Notes under the pieces: generated by a model | What the model saw: the letters and a program-made list of their open reading frames with translations, nothing else | Database searches by the model: none | Told to the model about the DNA's origin: nothing | From: Nanobdellati archaeon | Lineage (GTDB): Archaea > EX4484-52 > JAADEF01 | DNA length: 13,103 bases | Direction of reading: 5' to 3' | NCBI GenBank assembly: GCA_026997215.1 | Contig: JALWJP010000119.1 | Span: 1-13,103, forward strand | Position numbers and translations under genes: made by a program | Shown: in pieces, positions 6,392-13,103 of the stretch | Layout: each line of letters opens with the position of its first letter | Position numbering within the stretch: the first letter of the stretch is position 1

Positions 6392-7651
6392 ATGATTAGA
6401 AGTTCTTATATCGCTCATTTAAAAGAAGGAGAAGAAGTATTAGCTGGTTTTGTTCATGAAAAAAGAGATCTCGGAAAACTATTATTTATAATTCTCAAAG
6501 ATAAAACTGGAGAAATCCAGGTTGTTTTTAAAAAAAATGCTGTAAGTGAAGAAACTTTTAAAACTGCTAAGAAAGTTAGTAGAGAAAGTTTTGTAAAGGT
6601 TCAAGGAGAAGTAAAATCCAGTGAGAAAGCGCCTGGAGGTAGAGAATTAATAGCAAAAAGCATAGAGATAATAAATAAAGCGGAAACACCTTTACCCATA
6701 GAAATCTCAGGAAAAGTTGAAACTAACCTGGATAAAAGAATAGATTGGCGTTTTTTAGATATGAGAAGGCCAGAAGTTATGCGGATTTTTAATTTAGAAA
6801 GCAAATTTGTAAAGGCACTAGAAGATTTTATGCATGATGAAGGGTTCACTCGATTATTCTTTTCTAGAATTACAGGAGAAGCAACAGAAGGTGGTGCAGA
6901 CTATTTTCCAGTCCTCTATTTTGATAAAGAGGCCTTTTTAGCACAAAGCCCACAACTTTATAAAGAATCGGTACTGCTTTCAGGAATAGACAAAGTATAT
7001 GATTTAGGGTTTGTTTATAGGGCAGAACCCCACCATACTACAAGACACCTAACAGAATTTATGAGTTTCGATGTAGAATTTGTAACTGATGAAATGAAAG
7101 ATGCTTTACAACTACAGGAAAAATTGCTTAACTACGCTTTCAATAAAGCAGGTATAGAAGTAAGAATTCCGAAAAGATTCCCTGTAGTAAGTTTTGAGGA
7201 GGCTCAAGAGATAGCAAAAAGCAGGGGTGCAGAACTTGAGAAGCATGATTTGACTCCGGAAGCTGAAAGAAAATTAGGAGAATACGCATTAGAATCTTAC
7301 GACTCAGATTTCATCTTTGTAATCGATTTTCCTTTTGAAAAAAAGCCTTTCTATCTTATGAGAAAAGAGAACGAACCTGATTTAACCTACTCTTTTGACT
7401 TGCTTTTTAAAGGATTGGAAATAACCTCAGGGGGATTGCGTGAACATAGATATGAAAAAAGAGTTGAGAATATTAAAGCTAAAGGTTTAGATCCTGAAAA
7501 ATTCGACCATTTAAGGTTCTTCAAATATGGAATGCCACCTCATGCAGGTTTCGGATTAGGTATCGAAAGAGTAATAGAAAAAGCACTAAATCTCAGCAAC
7601 ATAAGAGAAGCAACCCTACTCCCTCGAGATCCAGAAAGATTAAAACCTTAA
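6392..7651 (+). CDS. aspS: Aspartyl-tRNA synthetase, archaeal type, probably non-discriminating (Asp/Asn)
   Basis: This 419-residue class II synthetase charges tRNA with aspartate in the cytoplasm. An N-terminal OB-fold anticodon-binding domain (about 1-100) is followed by the catalytic core: QSPQLYKE (185-192), motif 2 with YRAEPHHTTRHLTEF (209-223), and motif 3 GFGLGIER (386-393). Length matches archaeal enzymes (about 430). Aligned from memory with the Thermococcus enzyme, the two residues that enforce tRNA-Asp specificity (Trp in GWVWE and Lys in PKAK) are His22 and Pro81 here. That pair marks non-discriminating AspRS, which also charges tRNA-Asn. Asn-tRNA would then be made by the GatCAB amidotransferase, which is not in this window. 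The start is supported by GGTGAT (6383-6388). The gene follows tRNA-Thr by 20 bases and is convergent with minD (2-base gap). Confidence 0.97.
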   Translation: MIRSSYIAHLKEGEEVLAGFVHEKRDLGKLLFIILKDKTGEIQVVFKKNAVSEETFKTAKKVSRESFVKVQGEVKSSEKAPGGRELIAKSIEIINKAETPLPIEISGKVETNLDKRIDWRFLDMRRPEVMRIFNLESKFVKALEDFMHDEGFTRLFFSRITGEATEGGADYFPVLYFDKEAFLAQSPQLYKESVLLSGIDKVYDLGFVYRAEPHHTTRHLTEFMSFDVEFVTDEMKDALQLQEKLLNYAFNKAGIEVRIPKRFPVVSFEEAQEIAKSRGAELEKHDLTPEAERKLGEYALESYDSDFIFVIDFPFEKKPFYLMRKENEPDLTYSFDLLFKGLEITSGGLREHRYEKRVENIKAKGLDPEKFDHLRFFKYGMPPHAGFGLGIERVIEKALNLSNIREATLLPRDPERLKP

Positions 7652-7653
7652 CT

Positions 7654-8427
7654 CTACCTAAATAAATTAAGCAATTTGGATAAAAATCCTTGCCTTTGAG
7701 CATAAGAAGGTGGTTCCCAGTTAATCCCTACTATATCTGCTGCTAATTTCTTTATCTTTAATGCTTCAGGATCGGAAGGAGCGTAGTAAACCAAAGGAGT
7801 TTTAGCAGCTAAACTATCATGAAACAGGGGGTTTTCTCTAATCACACTAACCACAGGATAGCCAAGAAGAGATTCTACATCCTCTACACTTAATTCAGAT
7901 TTTTTGTTAGTAACACGATTAAGTACTACGCCTAAAACATTTGTGCCGAATTCTTCCGATATTTTAATAGCCTTTAAAGCATCTGTTACTGCAGGAATAT
8001 TAGGGTTGGTAACTATTAAAACATCATCTGCCGCCTCAAGACTTGCTATACTCTCCTTTCCTAAACCGGCAGAACCATCCATAATAATTGTTTCATAATC
8101 TCCTACTAAATCAAGAACAACTCGTGAAAGTTTTGAAGGGTCTGTTGTTTTTAAATCGGAAATACTTATCCCGGCAGGTACTACATGCAAACCTGTGGAG
8201 TGAATAAATATAGCCTCATGAATTTTAGCTTCGCCCCTCAACACATCATGTATCGTCTTAGGATGTAAAGGCACTCCCAGATGGAAACCCATATTAGGAG
8301 TAGTTAAATTAGTATCCATTAATAGAACTCTCACCCCAAAATCATGCATACTTGCTGCTAAATTAGTAGCAATAGTTGTTTTACCCACACCCCCTTTACC
8401 TGATGCAACAGTTATTATTCTCGTCAT
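7654..8427 (-). CDS. minD: MinD/ParA-family P-loop ATPase with C-terminal amphipathic anchor
   Basis: A 257-residue ATPase of the deviant Walker A class, with KGGVGKTT at 11-18 (signature Lys11 and Lys16). It also has the archaeal MinD-like block DTNLTTPNMG (38-47), and a Walker B region, TIIMDGSAG (113-121), where the usual D-T/S-P is D-G-S. The last residues, GFLSKLLNLFR, form a basic amphipathic helix like the membrane-targeting sequence of MinD, so ATP-dependent membrane binding is likely. Archaeal MinD proteins place polar structures such as archaella and chemosensory arrays rather than the division site. No MinC or MinE is nearby. Its partner may be the divergent 471-residue protein. 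The start has GAGGGG upstream. The leader overlaps a 22-base near-palindrome, so regulation there is plausible. Confidence 0.92.
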   Translation of the reverse strand: MTRIITVASGKGGVGKTTIATNLAASMHDFGVRVLLMDTNLTTPNMGFHLGVPLHPKTIHDVLRGEAKIHEAIFIHSTGLHVVPAGISISDLKTTDPSKLSRVVLDLVGDYETIIMDGSAGLGKESIASLEAADDVLIVTNPNIPAVTDALKAIKISEEFGTNVLGVVLNRVTNKKSELSVEDVESLLGYPVVSVIRENPLFHDSLAAKTPLVYYAPSDPEALKIKKLAADIVGINWEPPSYAQRQGFLSKLLNLFR

Positions 8428-8436
8428 AAAAAACCC

Positions 8437-8458
8437 CTCAATATATTAATATATCGAG
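8437..8458. promoter_or_regulatory. 22-base near-perfect palindrome, probable operator in the minD leader
   Basis: Left half CTCAATATATT (8437-8447) and right half AATATATCGAG (8448-8458) match as inverted repeats at 10 of 11 positions. It lies between the minD TATA box (8459-8472) and the minD start codon and touches the SD site, an ideal place for a repressor. CTCAATATAT also occurs, inverted, at 4197-4206 beside the surface-protein promoter. AT-rich context makes part of the symmetry cheap, but the CTC/GAG ends are informative. Confidence 0.45.
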
Positions 8459-8472
8459 ATAAATATATATAG
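8459..8472 (-). promoter_or_regulatory. TATA box of minD
   Basis: The minus-strand sequence is CTATATATATTTAT. It lies about 32-45 bases before the ATG, giving a leader of roughly 15 bases that includes the SD site GAGGGG. Confidence 0.4.
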
Positions 8473-8523
8473 TTTATTCAAGTTATATTTTTTAAATTTT
8501 ACTTAATTATATATAACTATTAT

Positions 8524-9939
8524 ATGGTAGTTGATAAATCTAGTTATATACAACAGATATTAAAAGAAGAATACAACAAAATAAAAAACATAAGTCCGTA
8601 TCCTCCAAGAATAATTAATAAACTCAATTACCCTATAGAAGAAAGAAAAAAAGAGATAAGCATAATCCTAGAAACGCCTTATAAACTAAAGGCGGTTTAT
8701 GAAAAGAATAAAGAAACAGAAGCCGTAATTTTTTTAGCTCAGTTCTTACAAAAATACAATATAGACCCTTCGCAAAGACATTTAGAATGGAAATTAAAGT
8801 CAAAAGGTGATATTTATACATTAACTATAGAAAGCGTTCCTCCTCAACACCCTTATCAAAAAGATCCCTTTCTTTACGGAAAATATTTTATATGGGAAGG
8901 AGAAGCATATTTACTAAATGAAAAAGGGGAAAGGATAAGCGATATGTTGAAAGAATGTTCCATAAGATGTGTGAGAAAAAATGAAAATCTTTTAAAAGAA
9001 TATCCTCTTATAGAAGGCAAAGAGGGTAAAGATTTATGGGGTAACTCTATAAAACCCCAAGAGATAGATGTATGGAAAATATTAACAAATAAACACGTAG
9101 TGAAAAAAGATGAAAAAAACTATGCACTTTATATTTCTTCAATAGAAGGTGTTGCAGTATATAAGAGAGATCCTATAACTAAAAAAATTATATTAATTGT
9201 AAGTGATGGCTTAGAAATAAATAAACTTTCTTATCTACATTTGAATGGCAACGGAAAAAATAAAATATTAGAATTACCGACTCTTAAATATCTAAGAATA
9301 AAAGAAACTGATAAAGAAGTGTATTTAATCGCTCCTTCTGCGATTGTTGAAGTGGATGAGCTCCAATCAGTAAAATTAATAAGTAGTAGAGAGATAATCG
9401 TTAGCAAGGCACATCGATATTCTTATAAAGAAAAAGGAAAATCAAGATTACCTTTAAAAGCTAAAAAAGTGAAAATAAAAAAGGAGATGCATTATTGTAA
9501 TGTAGAATGTGAAAAGTATGTAGGTAGGGGTAAAGAAGAAACCTATATTACCAACACGGAAATAAAGACCAAAGAAATAGAATTAGAGAGGAGCGTTCTC
9601 GGCAATGTTGTTATAAAACCACTTCAACAAAATACTAAGACTTTGCTCTCTTTCCAAAACATAGAAATAAGAGAAACTGGGATAGAAATATATAATCCTG
9701 TAATCAAAAATATCCGTAATATAAAAGGAATTGAAAATGTTAAAATAACCATTGAAGCAAAAGGTTCACTACCTTACAGCTATGAAGAATTTAAAACCCT
9801 TAAACCTTTTATAGAAAGAGATGCTCAAATAATAATAAAAACGCAATCTAATAAAGAAGTAAAACTTACGCAGCAGATATATAACAAAATATTGGATGCA
9901 TTAAAAGAAAAACAGAACTCTCAAAAACCTTCAAAATAA
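8524..9939 (+). CDS. Unknown cytoplasmic protein with two CxxxC pairs, faintly FapA/DUF342-like
   Basis: A 471-residue protein with no signal peptide or membrane helix, so probably cytoplasmic. The N-terminal 110 residues are mixed alpha/beta. The middle (about 160-245) carries EGKEGKDLWGNSIKP and then strand-rich repeats. This resembles the start of FapA/DUF342 polymer-forming proteins, which have a G..G.dv.G..i motif before a beta helix, but the likeness is by eye and weak. Two CxxxC pairs, CSIRC (145-149) and CNVEC (325-329), are its only cysteines and could bind a metal together. The C-terminus is another alpha/beta region ending in a Lys/Gln-rich tail. The gene is divergent from minD, so the two may be co-regulated. 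No SD site precedes the ATG; the transcript may be leaderless or nearly so, with TTATATTTT (8483-8491) as a possible TATA box. The 3' end overlaps the convergent rli1 gene by 19 bp. Confidence 0.7.
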   Translation: MVVDKSSYIQQILKEEYNKIKNISPYPPRIINKLNYPIEERKKEISIILETPYKLKAVYEKNKETEAVIFLAQFLQKYNIDPSQRHLEWKLKSKGDIYTLTIESVPPQHPYQKDPFLYGKYFIWEGEAYLLNEKGERISDMLKECSIRCVRKNENLLKEYPLIEGKEGKDLWGNSIKPQEIDVWKILTNKHVVKKDEKNYALYISSIEGVAVYKRDPITKKIILIVSDGLEINKLSYLHLNGNGKNKILELPTLKYLRIKETDKEVYLIAPSAIVEVDELQSVKLISSREIIVSKAHRYSYKEKGKSRLPLKAKKVKIKKEMHYCNVECEKYVGRGKEETYITNTEIKTKEIELERSVLGNVVIKPLQQNTKTLLSFQNIEIRETGIEIYNPVIKNIRNIKGIENVKITIEAKGSLPYSYEEFKTLKPFIERDAQIIIKTQSNKEVKLTQQIYNKILDALKEKQNSQKPSK

Positions 9940-11663
9940 ACGTGGCGATGTTTCATATCGATGTCTTTAGTGCTACCGGGTTTATTTATTCTTGGTCTTT
10001 TCGTTTCTTCGTCTACTCTTAAAGTAATGCCTATGTTTTTGAGAAAAGCATTTAATGCTTCAACAAAAGGCATAGGGGAGTAAGCCCTTCCCTTTTTACT
10101 TGGAACTCCTTCAAATAAAATTACTCTATCAGAAATAGAACTCAACATTAACAAATCATGCTCAACCACTATTGCAGTTTTATGAGTTTGCTCAATAAAA
10201 CTTCGTATAATCTTGCTAAAATGAATGCGTTGTTCCACATCTAAATAAGCAGAAGGTTCATCCAACAAATAAAGATCCGCATCTCTAGCAAAGCACTCCA
10301 CTATTGCCAGTCTTTGCATTTCACCGCCAGAAAGATTACTAACTTGTTTATGCATAAACTTCTCAACATCCAAAGGCTTCATAAGTAAAGTTTTAATTTC
10401 ATCTGTTATCCGTAGCATTTCATAAAGATAAGATTCCACGCTTCCTTCGTAGTCATAATGAATATGCTGCGGTTTATAAGATATAGAAAGATCCAGGGTC
10501 ATCAACTCCTCATCATCTTTTTCTTTACCAGCCAATATTTTAAGGAAAGTGGTTTTACCTATTCCATTTTCCCCCAGAATTCCTAATACTTCTCCTTTTT
10601 TAACATCTCCTTTATCTATAGTTAATTTAAAACCTTCATAAGTTTTAGTAAACGCAGGATATTCCAATAGCATAGGTAAATTCTTTTTTTCTTCCTTCAA
10701 ATAAGCAAAGTTCAAAGCGTAATCTCGTATTCGTAAATTTTCTTCTTTTATAAAACCTTCTATGTAATTATTAATACCACGCCTAGCATGATAAATATTA
10801 CTTACAACACCGTAAGCACCTTCAACACCATGGAATATATGCACATAATCTGCTAAATAATCCAAAGTTATTAAATCATGCTCTACAACCATCACATTTT
10901 TATTCTCGCTAAAATCCTTAACAATCATGGCCATATTAAGTCTCTGCTTTATATCAAGGAAAGAAGAAGGTTCGTCAATAAAATAAAAATCTGCAGAATG
11001 AGATAGAGCAGATGCTAAAGCTAACCTTTGCAACTCCCCTCCAGATAACTGCTGAACTTCTCTCTCTAAGAGGTGTTCTAAAGCAAACTTTTCAATAAAC
11101 TCTTTTTTTCCGTGTTTTAGCAGTTCCTTGACCTTTTTACCCTTATACACCCGCGGTATGGCCTCAATAAACTGTACTTTATAAACACTATTAATTTTTC
11201 CTTCACTTAATCGTTCTAAATAATGCTGTAACTCACTACCTCTAAAAAGTTTTATTACATCTTTCCATGCTGGTTCGCTTTCTAACTTACCAAGATTGGG
11301 CACTAACCTACCCGTTAATATTTGTAAAGAAGTTGTTTTACCTATTCCATTTTTTCCTAATAAACCCACAACATTTCCTTCTTTAGGTACTGGAAGGTTA
11401 AATAAGCGGAATTCGTTCACACCGTATTGATGTACTAATTTACCAACTTCATGTGTTATATTTATAATAGTGATGGCGTTAAAAGGGCATTTCTTCACAC
11501 AAATACCGCAACCGATACAATGTTCTTCCTCAATTATAGCTTTTACACCTATTTTTATAATATCTATACCATTACGTGCCACAGGACAAAAGTTTAAACA
11601 CTCCTTATTACATTTATCTGGTTTACACTTGTCTTTATCAACCACCGCTATTCTAAACGCCAT
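9921..11663 (-). CDS. ABCE1/Rli1 ribosome-recycling ATPase
   Basis: A 580-residue protein with the full ABCE1 architecture. The N-terminal iron-sulfur domain has eight Cys (13, 18, 22, 26, 49, 52, 55, 59) for two 4Fe-4S clusters. The first nucleotide-binding domain has GKNGIGKTT (103-111), signature LSGGELQR (206-213) and DEPSSFLD; the second has GENGIGKTT (about 360), signature LSGGEMQR (about 435-442) and DEPSAYLD. Family knowledge: ABCE1, with aRF1 or Pelota, splits ribosomes after termination or stalling, and is near-universal in archaea and eukaryotes. There are no membrane segments, as expected. The usual length is about 590. The minus-strand TATA box CTATAAAAAG (11685-11694) lies about 25 bases before the ATG and no SD is seen, so the mRNA is probably leaderless. 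The 3' end overlaps the divergently conserved plus-strand gene by 19 bp. Confidence 0.98.
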   Translation of the reverse strand: MAFRIAVVDKDKCKPDKCNKECLNFCPVARNGIDIIKIGVKAIIEEEHCIGCGICVKKCPFNAITIINITHEVGKLVHQYGVNEFRLFNLPVPKEGNVVGLLGKNGIGKTTSLQILTGRLVPNLGKLESEPAWKDVIKLFRGSELQHYLERLSEGKINSVYKVQFIEAIPRVYKGKKVKELLKHGKKEFIEKFALEHLLEREVQQLSGGELQRLALASALSHSADFYFIDEPSSFLDIKQRLNMAMIVKDFSENKNVMVVEHDLITLDYLADYVHIFHGVEGAYGVVSNIYHARRGINNYIEGFIKEENLRIRDYALNFAYLKEEKKNLPMLLEYPAFTKTYEGFKLTIDKGDVKKGEVLGILGENGIGKTTFLKILAGKEKDDEELMTLDLSISYKPQHIHYDYEGSVESYLYEMLRITDEIKTLLMKPLDVEKFMHKQVSNLSGGEMQRLAIVECFARDADLYLLDEPSAYLDVEQRIHFSKIIRSFIEQTHKTAIVVEHDLLMLSSISDRVILFEGVPSKKGRAYSPMPFVEALNAFLKNIGITLRVDEETKRPRINKPGSTKDIDMKHRHVYFEGF

Positions 11664-11684
11664 ATTCTTTCTATACTGAGTAAA

Positions 11685-11694
11685 CTTTTTATAG
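11685..11694 (-). promoter_or_regulatory. TATA box of rli1
   Basis: The minus-strand CTATAAAAAG is centred about 26 bases before the rli1 ATG, placing the transcription start at or next to the start codon (leaderless). It overlaps the 3' end of the AMMECR1 gene, so rli1 can be expressed independently of the upstream operon. Confidence 0.5.
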
Positions 11695-12266
11695 TTTTGG
11701 AGAAAATCGTATTTCTTTTATGTCATTCCATTTTTTCTCCACATCATCAACAAAATAATAATATTTTCTGCATTTCTTCCATTCATCAGGCAATAAACCT
11801 GCTTTTAAACTCAAATGTTTCATAAAATCTGAAGGATCCTGTATTTGTTCCCATACTTGTGGTAAAAAGGTTGCAGAACCACCTAAACATTTAATATATA
11901 CCCCCGGCCTCTTTTCCTCTAAAAATTCTAAGAATTCTTTGTTATCTCCTTCAAACTCTTCTAAAGGAGAAAGGACTGAAATTTCTATAGATAAATTCTC
12001 AGTTTCATGTTTTTGAAGAGGAGGGAAACGTGGATCGAAAAAAGCTGCATTAATTGCATTTTTAGCAACATCTATTTCCAAAGGTTGAGTAGGAATGATA
12101 CTGCCAATACACCCTCTTAATTCTCCATTCTTTTTAAGAGTGACAAAAGTTGCCCTTTTAGAGTATTTGAAGTGAAAAAAGGATAATCCTTATAAGAAAA
12201 ATAATAAAGTATGGCTCCCTTGGCTATGCCCAATAACTTATCCCAAAGGATGGTAATAAGATTCAC
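11689..12266 (-). CDS. AMMECR1-family protein, reading frame broken by an apparent frameshift at 12174-12180
   Basis: The frame ending at 11689 contains AMMECR1 hallmarks: NAINAAFFDPRFPPL, IEISVLSP, FLPQVW and KAGL. The frame continues upstream of the TTG at 12081 with ATFVTLKKNGELRGCIGS, the family's signature, so that TTG is internal. Further up it meets a stop near 12190, with no start codon between. The missing N-terminus lies one frame over: from the GTG at 12266 (or TTG at 12233) it reads DKLLGIAKGAILYYFSYKDY, matching the family's first helix. Joining the frames at the T6 run gives about 192 residues, near the usual 190-205. So a full-length gene is present, with one base missing or a -1 shift needed. 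AMMECR1 is widely conserved; its biochemical role in archaea is unclear. The start overlaps the end of the upstream zinc-ribbon gene. Confidence 0.85.
12174..12180 (-). other. Slippery heptamer TTTTTTC at the AMMECR1 frame junction
   Basis: In the upstream frame the codons run CCT TTT TTC ACT. The heptamer T TTT TTC is of the X XXY YYZ type, and a -1 slip moves reading to CAC TTC AAA, exactly the frame that encodes the rest of AMMECR1. One missing T in a seven-T run would look identical. A weak stem (AAAAG/CTTTT) lies downstream; no strong stimulator is visible. Confidence 0.6.
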
Positions 12267-12771
12267 CTTTCACAAATATTATTTTTAATTGATTATCTAT
12301 GACTTGCCTATTTATAAGTTTCGTTCCCTCTGGAATCTTAATAAGTTTAAAATAAAGTGTTTTGCTTTTACTATCATACACTCTCACTTCCACGGATTCG
12401 TTTTGTATAGAAATATCTATATCTTTCTCGCTTTTAATTTCCGGAGTAATAACGTCTACTTCTATTGTATTATTCTTCTCTTCGTATTTTACCGCAGGTT
12501 CCTCAACTTTCTTAACATCCCATTTTTTGTTTGAAGGAGAGGAAGAATTCTCCGAGGAATAACGTTGATCCATGGAAGGAGAAAAACTTATAGTTATTAA
12601 TCCCTCCATAAATAATTTTTTAAGATCTTCGGCAACTTTCACTAATAAAGAATCCAAACCATAATTAAATTTGTCATACCATTTAGGTAATTCTACACCA
12701 CACCTCGGACAAAAATTCCATGATTTTTCGATATCTAAAGAGCAATTAGGACATTTATTTTTGCTCACCAC
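12238..12771 (-). CDS. Zinc-ribbon protein with Hsp20/alpha-crystallin-like C-terminal domain
   Basis: A protein of 177 residues. The N-terminus is a zinc ribbon, CPNC (7-10) and CPRC (21-24). A helical stretch (35-57) and a Ser-rich, low-complexity linker (about 63-85) follow. The C-terminal 85 residues have the beta-sandwich pattern of small heat-shock proteins or CS domains: NNTIEVDVITPEI, then EKDIDISIQNESVEVRV, then LYFKLIKIPEG and NQLKIIFVKG. The canonical I-x-I tail is absent; the protein ends in YYHPLG. The inferred role is chaperone-like or adaptor-like; substrates are unknown. The start is GTG at 12771 or, better spaced from GGTGAT (12774-12779), GTG at 12768. It overlaps the end of the upstream small gene by 17 bases, so the two are likely translationally coupled. 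AMMECR1 starts within its 3' end. Confidence 0.8.
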   Translation of the reverse strand: MVSKNKCPNCSLDIEKSWNFCPRCGVELPKWYDKFNYGLDSLLVKVAEDLKKLFMEGLITISFSPSMDQRYSSENSSSPSNKKWDVKKVEEPAVKYEEKNNTIEVDVITPEIKSEKDIDISIQNESVEVRVYDSKSKTLYFKLIKIPEGTKLINRQVIDNQLKIIFVKGESYYHPLG

Positions 12772-13045
12772 CTATCACCTTTTTCAATATTTCTAATGGT
12801 TCGTTAGGCCTTACTTCAAAACCTTTTGCTGTCAAAGACAATATCATCCAAAACATATCGGAAATCGTTTTTAAGGAGGCTATTTGCTTTACATTTTTAC
12901 CTTCAAAAATCAATGTATCCCCTTCATAGTTAAAGGTTATCAAAGTGAACTTTCCTGCAGGTAATTCAAATTGTTGTCCACCTTTACTCACTACCATTAA
13001 AACTACATCCTCTGGCGGTTTTATCTCTAAACTATGTTCTGCCAT
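12755..13045 (-). CDS. Small conserved-looking protein of unknown function
   Basis: A 96-residue protein with no recognised domain. The first half is predicted beta-rich (VVLMVVSKGG, FTLITFNYEGDTLIFEG) and the second half helical, with a moderately hydrophobic helix (ISDMFWMILSLTAKGF, 61-76). There is no signal peptide, zinc site or catalytic motif. The start is well supported: AAGGTGAGAT precedes the ATG at 13045, and a TATA-like box lies at 13084-13097. It is the first gene of an apparent operon with the zinc-ribbon/Hsp20-like gene, which it overlaps by 17 bases, and AMMECR1. That coupling suggests its product may work with the Hsp20-like protein. Confidence 0.65.
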   Translation of the reverse strand: MAEHSLEIKPPEDVVLMVVSKGGQQFELPAGKFTLITFNYEGDTLIFEGKNVKQIASLKTISDMFWMILSLTAKGFEVRPNEPLEILKKVIGGEQK

Positions 13046-13083
13046 TTATCTCACCTTTTTTCTACTTTCACACCATTAAATGT

Positions 13084-13097
13084 TCTTATAATTTTAA
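13084..13097 (-). promoter_or_regulatory. TATA-like box of the 13045-11689 operon
   Basis: The minus-strand TTTAAAATTATAAG lies about 40-50 bases before the ATG at 13045, leaving a leader of about 15-20 bases containing AGGTGA. It is close to the window edge, so upstream context is unseen. Confidence 0.35.
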
Positions 13098-13103
13098 ATA
13101 AAT

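Noticed and set aside
6601..6849. Minus-strand frame inside aspS
   Set aside because: aspS is certain in this region, and the antisense frame shows no family features.
12079..12081. TTG at 12081 as the AMMECR1 start
   Set aside because: The same frame upstream encodes the family signature LRGCIGS, so this codon is internal.
12289..12562. Two plus-strand frames opposite the zinc-ribbon/Hsp20-like gene
   Set aside because: Low-complexity Phe/Ser-rich shadows of the real gene, with no ribosome sites of note.
1..13103. Insertion sequence, integrase, phage or toxin-antitoxin genes
   Set aside because: No transposase, integrase or toxin-like motif was seen in any real gene, and no terminal repeats flank a module.

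Overview
The window is a compact, AT-rich archaeal chromosome segment, most likely from an uncultivated lineage. I cannot place the phylum from sequence alone. The archaeal evidence is an ABCE1/Rli1 ribosome-recycling ATPase, an archaeal-type aspartyl-tRNA synthetase, an AMMECR1-family protein, an archaeal lipoprotein lipobox, TATA-box promoters at short spacing, GGTGA-type Shine-Dalgarno (SD) sites, and a tRNA-Thr with no encoded CCA. Genes are tightly packed. Convergent pairs overlap by 4 and 19 bp or lie 2 bp apart, and no gene-free stretch reaches 300 bases.

Left part (1-4276): the 3' portion of a DHH/DHHA1 phosphoesterase gene, a small lipoprotein gene, a rhomboid protease gene, and a two-gene minus-strand operon for paralogous secreted, probably glycosylated surface proteins. 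The operon has a leader hairpin at 4065-4086 and ends in a structured terminator at 1931-2000. The 234-base divergent region 4043-4276 carries several AT-rich inverted repeats over the promoter.

Middle (4277-9939): an unrecognised two-gene plus-strand operon whose first product has two hydrophobic segments; tRNA-Thr(GGU) placed 20 bases before aspS; an AspRS with the His/Pro signature of non-discriminating enzymes, implying Asn-tRNA made by amidation; and a MinD-type ATPase with a probable C-terminal membrane anchor. MinD is transcribed divergently from a 471-residue protein that has two CxxxC pairs and a faint FapA/DUF342-like look. The minD leader contains a 22-bp near-palindrome that shares a decamer with the surface-protein promoter region, so the two regions may share a regulator.

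Right part (9921-13103, all minus strand): an apparent operon of a small unknown protein, a zinc-ribbon protein with an Hsp20-like domain, and an AMMECR1 gene, followed by rli1/ABCE1 with its own TATA box. The AMMECR1 gene is the main surprise. Its conserved N-terminal half is present but lies in another frame and joins the rest at a TTTTTTC heptamer. That is either a one-base indel or a -1 frameshift site.
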